DNA from: MGIIb-O3 sp046710875 | GTDB taxonomy: Archaea; Thermoplasmatota; Poseidoniia; Poseidoniales; Thalassarchaeaceae | Direction of reading: 5' to 3' | NCBI GenBank assembly: GCA_046710875.1 | Contig: JBKEHQ010000050.1 | Span: forward strand, 1 to 9,398 | Length of the DNA: 9,398 bases | In this document: positions 6,323 through 9,398 of the stretch, in pieces | Numbering within the stretch: position 1 is the first letter of the stretch | Layout of the letters: every line of letters begins with the position of its first letter | The notes under the pieces: generated by a model | The model's input: only the letters and a program-made list of their open reading frames with translations | Told to the model about the DNA's origin: nothing | Databases searched by the model: none | Translations under genes and position numbers: made by a program

Positions 6323-7273
6323 GTGGCAAGCATATTTTCTGAACCAAAATCCTATACAGTAGTCTTTTCCACTGTAATTGCCATATTTGAAATAATCAAT
6401 ATATTGGGATTAATAGACAATGCGGTAATTGCATTAAATAATTATGATTTATTCCCTGAAATCCCAATTATTGAAAGTAAGGAAAAACTAGTATTATTGC
6501 CGTCATCTATGGCAATGGCGACTAATATATTTTCTAATCGTATAATTTGGGGAGATTTAAAATTAGGCTATCAGGATTATATTATTATCATTTATCTATT
6601 ATCTACATTATTTAGACTATGGATAAATAATCCATCGCGAAAACTTAAAATCGAAAATTATAGGAAAAAACCTAAAATGATATCAATTAAATCACGAAGA
6701 TGGTTTTTATTATTATTTTTTATAATAATATTTACCGCTCTGTCTATTGTAAATAAATTAGGCCAATTGGCAAAAATTTACGAGCGTACTGGTTTTGCGA
6801 CATTTCCTGATGGTGCTAAATTAAATTTATGGGCAGATCCTAAATGGATAGAACCTTTGCCAAATTTAGGTTTAAGTGATTATCTTTCTCTATTTTTGAT
6901 ATTCCTTTTAATCATTTTTTGCTTAAAACAAACATTCATCATTAGACTAGCAAAGAGAATAAAGGAAGATAGATTGTCAGCAATAGAGAGAGTTTGGAAA
7001 AATACTGACGATGCAATTTCAATTGGTTTATCTAAGCCAAATAAATCTGTGCCAATCGTAAATGATGCATTTTCTAAATTATTGGATTTACTTTCCGCTT
7101 CAGCAACTATGAATATTGCCGCCACCGCGCTGGAAGATGGAGATGTAAAAACATCCTTCGATAGATGGAGCCTTTTGACAGCCCCAGGGGGCAAAGAGTC
7201 CAAGAAATGGCAAGGACTTTCAAACTCTCTTTCAGATATTGGTAATTTTGAAGTAGAAGGCGAAGAAGAATAA
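6323..7273 (+). CDS. Four-helix membrane protein with TPR-like C-terminus, function unknown
   Basis: A 316-residue protein I do not recognise. Four hydrophobic segments are visible at about 13-34, 86-101, 126-145 and 184-204, followed by a soluble tail of about 110 residues. Helix 1/2 and helix 3/4 look like two copies of one unit; residues 83-107 also align without gaps with residues 56-80 of the protein at 8132 (8 of 25 identical), and both carry an EIINI segment in helix 1. Near the end, GD (273-274), W282 and WQGL (296-299) match the same spacing in that third protein, a TPR-like pattern. The tail ends in an acidic stretch. Start GTG 6323 is supported by AGGTGAGG at 6311-6318. It is first of three same-strand genes and divergent from cdc6. 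A structural or scaffold role at the membrane is possible; no catalytic motif was seen. Confidence 0.75.
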   Translation: MASIFSEPKSYTVVFSTVIAIFEIINILGLIDNAVIALNNYDLFPEIPIIESKEKLVLLPSSMAMATNIFSNRIIWGDLKLGYQDYIIIIYLLSTLFRLWINNPSRKLKIENYRKKPKMISIKSRRWFLLLFFIIIFTALSIVNKLGQLAKIYERTGFATFPDGAKLNLWADPKWIEPLPNLGLSDYLSLFLIFLLIIFCLKQTFIIRLAKRIKEDRLSAIERVWKNTDDAISIGLSKPNKSVPIVNDAFSKLLDLLSASATMNIAATALEDGDVKTSFDRWSLLTAPGGKESKKWQGLSNSLSDIGNFEVEGEEE

Positions 7274-7326
7274 CTTTGCATCGGCGCATTAATAATCACA
7301 CCACATACAGTCAGTCTCAGAGTTGA

Positions 7327-8067
7327 TTGAAAGTGGCCAATAATCTGACCCGTGAAGAGGCCAACGAAATACTTCTGAAAGTATATTCTGACAATCTTGA
7401 AGATACCGAAAAAACAAAGAAAATTTCCAATATTCCTAAACTATTGGATAAATTTGATGGTAAATATGATAAATTAGTAGAAGCATTATATAAAAAATAT
7501 CCAAATGTTTCCAAAGATGACGATTCTTTTAACGATTACGAACCTGTTGAAAAAGGATCACCAAAAAAAGAAACTCCAATTTTTCCAGATGTTATGGAAG
7601 AATCAGAAGAACCAGAAGAATTAGAAGAACCAGAAGAATTAGAAGAATCAGAAGAATTAGATGAACCAGATGTTATGGAAGAATTAGAAGAATTAGAAGA
7701 ATTAGATGAACCAGATGTTATGGAAGAATCAGAAGAAGAACTATCTAGATCTCGTGTTTCAGTTTTAATGGAAGAATCCTATCGACAAAACCTTGAAGAT
7801 CCTGATAAGAAAATCGCAGGAATTCCAAAAATGTTAGATAAATTTGAAGGTAGATATGAAAAATTGATGGAGGCCATGTCAAAAAAATATCCACTAAGAG
7901 ATTATAGTAGTGAAAAGAATACTCAAAAATCATTCGAAGAATTGATAAATTCAATAAGAAATAATTATCAAAACCGTGAATCATGGGCAGACTTATCTAA
8001 ATATTTTGATTCAGTAGGTAAATTAGGACGAAGTTTGGAATGTAGTAATCACTCTAAAAATCTATAA
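7327..8067 (+). CDS. Acidic protein with two copies of an 'IPK-LDKF-G-Y-KL' repeat, function unknown
   Basis: A 246-residue soluble protein I do not recognise. Two related segments of about 45 residues, at 15-59 and 146-189, share Y-x2-NLED, IPK-x-LDKF-x-G-x-Y-x-KL, EA and KKYP; the first has two extra residues. Between them, residues 88-139 are almost purely acidic (repeats of EELEE, EESEE and three DVMEE). The tail (about 200-246) includes NRESWADL, which weakly resembles the TPR-like NPKNWRGL of the protein at 8132. There is no signal peptide or membrane segment. The repeat recalls short motifs (Y, then L-x-K-x-G, then L-x2-KY) common in protist proteins, but that is memory and unchecked. 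Starts TTG 7327 and GTG 7333 are both possible; no strong ribosome binding site distinguishes them. It lies 53 bases after the membrane gene and before the third gene of the group. Confidence 0.68.
   Translation: MKVANNLTREEANEILLKVYSDNLEDTEKTKKISNIPKLLDKFDGKYDKLVEALYKKYPNVSKDDDSFNDYEPVEKGSPKKETPIFPDVMEESEEPEELEEPEELEESEELDEPDVMEELEELEELDEPDVMEESEEELSRSRVSVLMEESYRQNLEDPDKKIAGIPKMLDKFEGRYEKLMEAMSKKYPLRDYSSEKNTQKSFEELINSIRNNYQNRESWADLSKYFDSVGKLGRSLECSNHSKNL
7588..7743 (+). repeat. Acidic low-complexity repeat region
   Basis: GAA-rich codon repeats encode residues 88-139 of the acidic protein. A block of at least 34 bases beginning at 7651 recurs identically at 7696, an offset of 45 bases (15 codons). 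This shows recent in-frame tandem duplication. Confidence 0.75.
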
Positions 8068-8080
8068 ACACAAAATTAGT

Positions 8081-8092
8081 TTATTTAATATG
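8081..8092 (+). promoter_or_regulatory. Candidate TATA box of the helix-hairpin-helix membrane gene
   Basis: TTATTTAATATG would place the start of transcription near 8108-8116, just before the ribosome binding site. It suggests that the third gene of the group also has its own promoter. Confidence 0.4.
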
Positions 8093-8117
8093 CTATTAAA
8101 CGCCCCCCTATATCATT

Positions 8118-8122
8118 AGGTG
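8118..8122 (+). promoter_or_regulatory. Ribosome binding site deciding the start at 8132
   Basis: AGGTG lies nine bases before TTG 8132. The in-frame GTG at 8120 is part of this motif and so has no site of its own. TTG 8132 is therefore preferred. Confidence 0.5.
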
Positions 8123-8131
8123 TGGATTGCG

Positions 8132-9265
8132 TTGACCAAAGCAAAAAATAATTTATTACAAATATCTGGATTAATTACTCTTTTATCATTAATATCTTTA
8201 GAGATTATTAACATATTTGAATTACTCGGAGACTCTTTTTATATTAGGGAATTTTTGTCTGATGGAGATTATTTGAGGCCCCGCGATGGCCTTAGTTTTC
8301 AAGATTTTTTGGCTCTATTTTTGATATTATCTATCTCAATATGGTTATACCAAACTAATAATACACGAAAGGCCGTGATACCTGAAGAAGTAGCAGTAAA
8401 ACTTGTTCAGAAAGCAAAAGTAGCCGAAAAGAAAGTTGCAGAGGCAGAAAAGAAAGTTGCAGAGGCAGAAAAGAAAGTTGCAGAGGTAGAAAAGAAATTT
8501 GAAGGAGTAGAAGAAGATTTAGATTTTGATGATTTTGATGATTTTGATACGGAAGAACAAGAAGTAGTAGAAGTAGTAGAAGAAGTAGTAGAAGAAGTAG
8601 TAGAAGTAGTAGAAGAAGTAGTAGAAGAAGAAGTAGAAGAAGTAGAAGAAGTAGTGGAAGAAGTAGTAGAAGAAGTAGTAGAAGAAGTAGTAGAAGAAGT
8701 AGTAGAAGAAGAATCCGATAATACACTAGACAAACTTTTAGAACAAGCTTCAGAATCTGAAAATCCAGAAGATCGTTCACTTAGATTAATTGCAAAAGGA
8801 GATTTATCCGGCGCCCTTGAGGTGTGGAAAAAGGCAACCATAAATCAGAGCTTAAATCCTAAGAATTGGAGGGGATTGGCCCATGTATTGGATTTGATGA
8901 ATGAATCAGATAAAAGTAAAACTGCTCAAAGTCATGCGGAAAGAATTGAATCTAAAGCAATTTCTGATAAAACGGGTAGAAAAATGGAAGATATCCTTGC
9001 AGATTTACTCGATGATGGAATATTGAATTTCAGTGCAGGTTCTGATGCTGGTGCGAACAGCAATATTCAAATTATTCCGGTAGCTGATGATCTAACTAGA
9101 CTTCGAGGAATCGGCAAAGTCGGCGCTCAGAAATTATTTGATGCTGGTATTACTACATTCGAACAAGTATCTAAAGTTGAAAATTCTAAAATAATGGAAA
9201 TAATTAATGCAAAAAAATTAGTTAATTGGTCAGAATTAGCAAAAAAACTTCAAGAAGAACGGTAA
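8132..9265 (+). CDS. Membrane-anchored coiled-coil protein with TPR-like segment and C-terminal helix-hairpin-helix
   Basis: A 377-residue protein of unknown function, clearly modular. Two membrane helices (about 11-36 and 58-74) come first; the second aligns with helix 2 of the protein at 6323 (FQDF against YQDY). A coiled coil follows (about 90-124), built from the exact heptad KVAEAEK repeated three times. Next is an acidic stretch (about 125-196), ending in E/V repeats of about 50 residues. A TPR-like segment has GD (223-224), W232 and WRGL (246-249). The C-terminus (about 319-377) carries LTRLRGIGKVGAQKLFDAGI, a helix-hairpin-helix of the type found in many DNA- or RNA-associated proteins. 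The parts together suggest a membrane tether reaching into the cytoplasm, perhaps toward nucleic acid or a partner protein. GTG 8120 is an alternative start adding four residues. It is last of the three-gene group. Confidence 0.75.
   Translation: MTKAKNNLLQISGLITLLSLISLEIINIFELLGDSFYIREFLSDGDYLRPRDGLSFQDFLALFLILSISIWLYQTNNTRKAVIPEEVAVKLVQKAKVAEKKVAEAEKKVAEAEKKVAEVEKKFEGVEEDLDFDDFDDFDTEEQEVVEVVEEVVEEVVEVVEEVVEEEVEEVEEVVEEVVEEVVEEVVEEVVEEESDNTLDKLLEQASESENPEDRSLRLIAKGDLSGALEVWKKATINQSLNPKNWRGLAHVLDLMNESDKSKTAQSHAERIESKAISDKTGRKMEDILADLLDDGILNFSAGSDAGANSNIQIIPVADDLTRLRGIGKVGAQKLFDAGITTFEQVSKVENSKIMEIINAKKLVNWSELAKKLQEER
8432..8494 (+). repeat. Three 21-base tandem repeats encoding a coiled-coil heptad
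   Basis: Units at 8432-8452, 8453-8473 and 8474-8494; the first two are identical and the third differs at one base (8487). Each unit is seven codons, so every duplication adds exactly one coiled-coil heptad. Confidence 0.85.
8559..8714 (+). repeat. GAAGTAGTAGAA-type repeat tract without cytosine
   Basis: About 156 bases made of GAAGTAGTAGAA-like 12-base units and shorter variants, encoding alternating VV and EE pairs. The plus strand has no C in the whole tract. The reverse strand gives leucine- and serine-rich false reading frames. Confidence 0.85.
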
Positions 9266-9346
9266 ACTCTTAATAATAAACTATTATGTTATTTTCTATG
9301 GCATAGTTAATATATAACAAACACTTCGTTTGAAATAGATTGAGTT
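9266..9346 (+). promoter_or_regulatory. Intergenic region with a strong TATA box
   Basis: AT-rich gap. TTAATATATAAC at 9307-9318 is the clearest TATA box in the window, 29 bases before the ATG at 9347, pointing to a short-leader or leaderless transcript. A T-rich stretch at 9289-9298 could help end transcription of the gene before it; that part is weak. Confidence 0.5.
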
Positions 9347-9398
9347 ATGGATATTGAATTAGACGCAAATATAAGGATAGCTTTGTTGATTTCGACTG
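9347..9398 (+). CDS. Start of an unidentified gene (cut by window edge)
   Basis: Seventeen codons of an open frame from ATG 9347 to the edge, reading MDIELDANIRIALLIST. The last residues are hydrophobic and could begin a membrane helix. The upstream TATA box supports a real start. Too short to name. Confidence 0.5.
   Translation, partial: MDIELDANIRIALLIST

Noticed and set aside
6880..7299. Minus-strand open frames opposite the end of the first membrane gene
   Set aside because: The plus frame has the shared TPR-like segment and a good start; the minus frames have no support.
8355..8841. Two long minus-strand open frames rich in leucine or in serine/threonine
   Set aside because: They are the reverse reading of the GAAGTAGTAGAA and heptad repeats. 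Their composition is a by-product of the repeats, while the plus frame has membrane helices, a TPR-like part and a helix-hairpin-helix.

Overview
The window is AT-rich archaeal chromosomal DNA. Archaeal origin is clear from an eS6 ribosomal protein gene, an aIF2-gamma gene, an Orc1/Cdc6 initiator, a DUF357 gene and TATA-type promoters. A class II (bacterial-type) HMG-CoA reductase and the low GC fit a Thermoplasmatota-like euryarchaeon, plausibly a marine Poseidoniales or Marine Group III member. That placement is inference; no rRNA is present to settle it.

Layout from left to right: the 5' part of a minus-strand class II HMG-CoA reductase (1-327); a 282-base divergent intergenic region with an array of GCGTTAAT repeats spaced about one helical turn apart; a plus-strand pair (610-2840) of a large degenerate AAA+/winged-helix protein and a DUF357 protein; a minus-strand translation operon in the order eS6, aIF2-gamma, PIN-domain protein (4965 down to 2823); a minus-strand orc1/cdc6 (6210-5035); a plus-strand group of three unrecognised genes (6323-9265); and the first 17 codons of another plus-strand gene at the right edge.

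The translation and replication genes are conserved informational genes. The two less explained parts are the flanks. On the left, the phased repeat array lies directly upstream of a gene encoding a DNA-binding-type protein, which suggests self-regulation, or less likely an origin-type element. On the right, the three genes share building blocks: a two-helix membrane module (twice in the first protein, once in the third), a TPR-like segment built around two tryptophans (first and third proteins, weaker trace in the second), very long acidic low-complexity linkers (second and third), a duplicated 'IPK-LDKF-G-Y-KL' repeat (second) and a C-terminal helix-hairpin-helix (third). They look like parts of one membrane-tethered assembly that I cannot match to a named system.

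No tRNA, rRNA, CRISPR array, transposase, integrase or attachment site was seen. No convincing intrinsic terminator was found beyond scattered T-runs.
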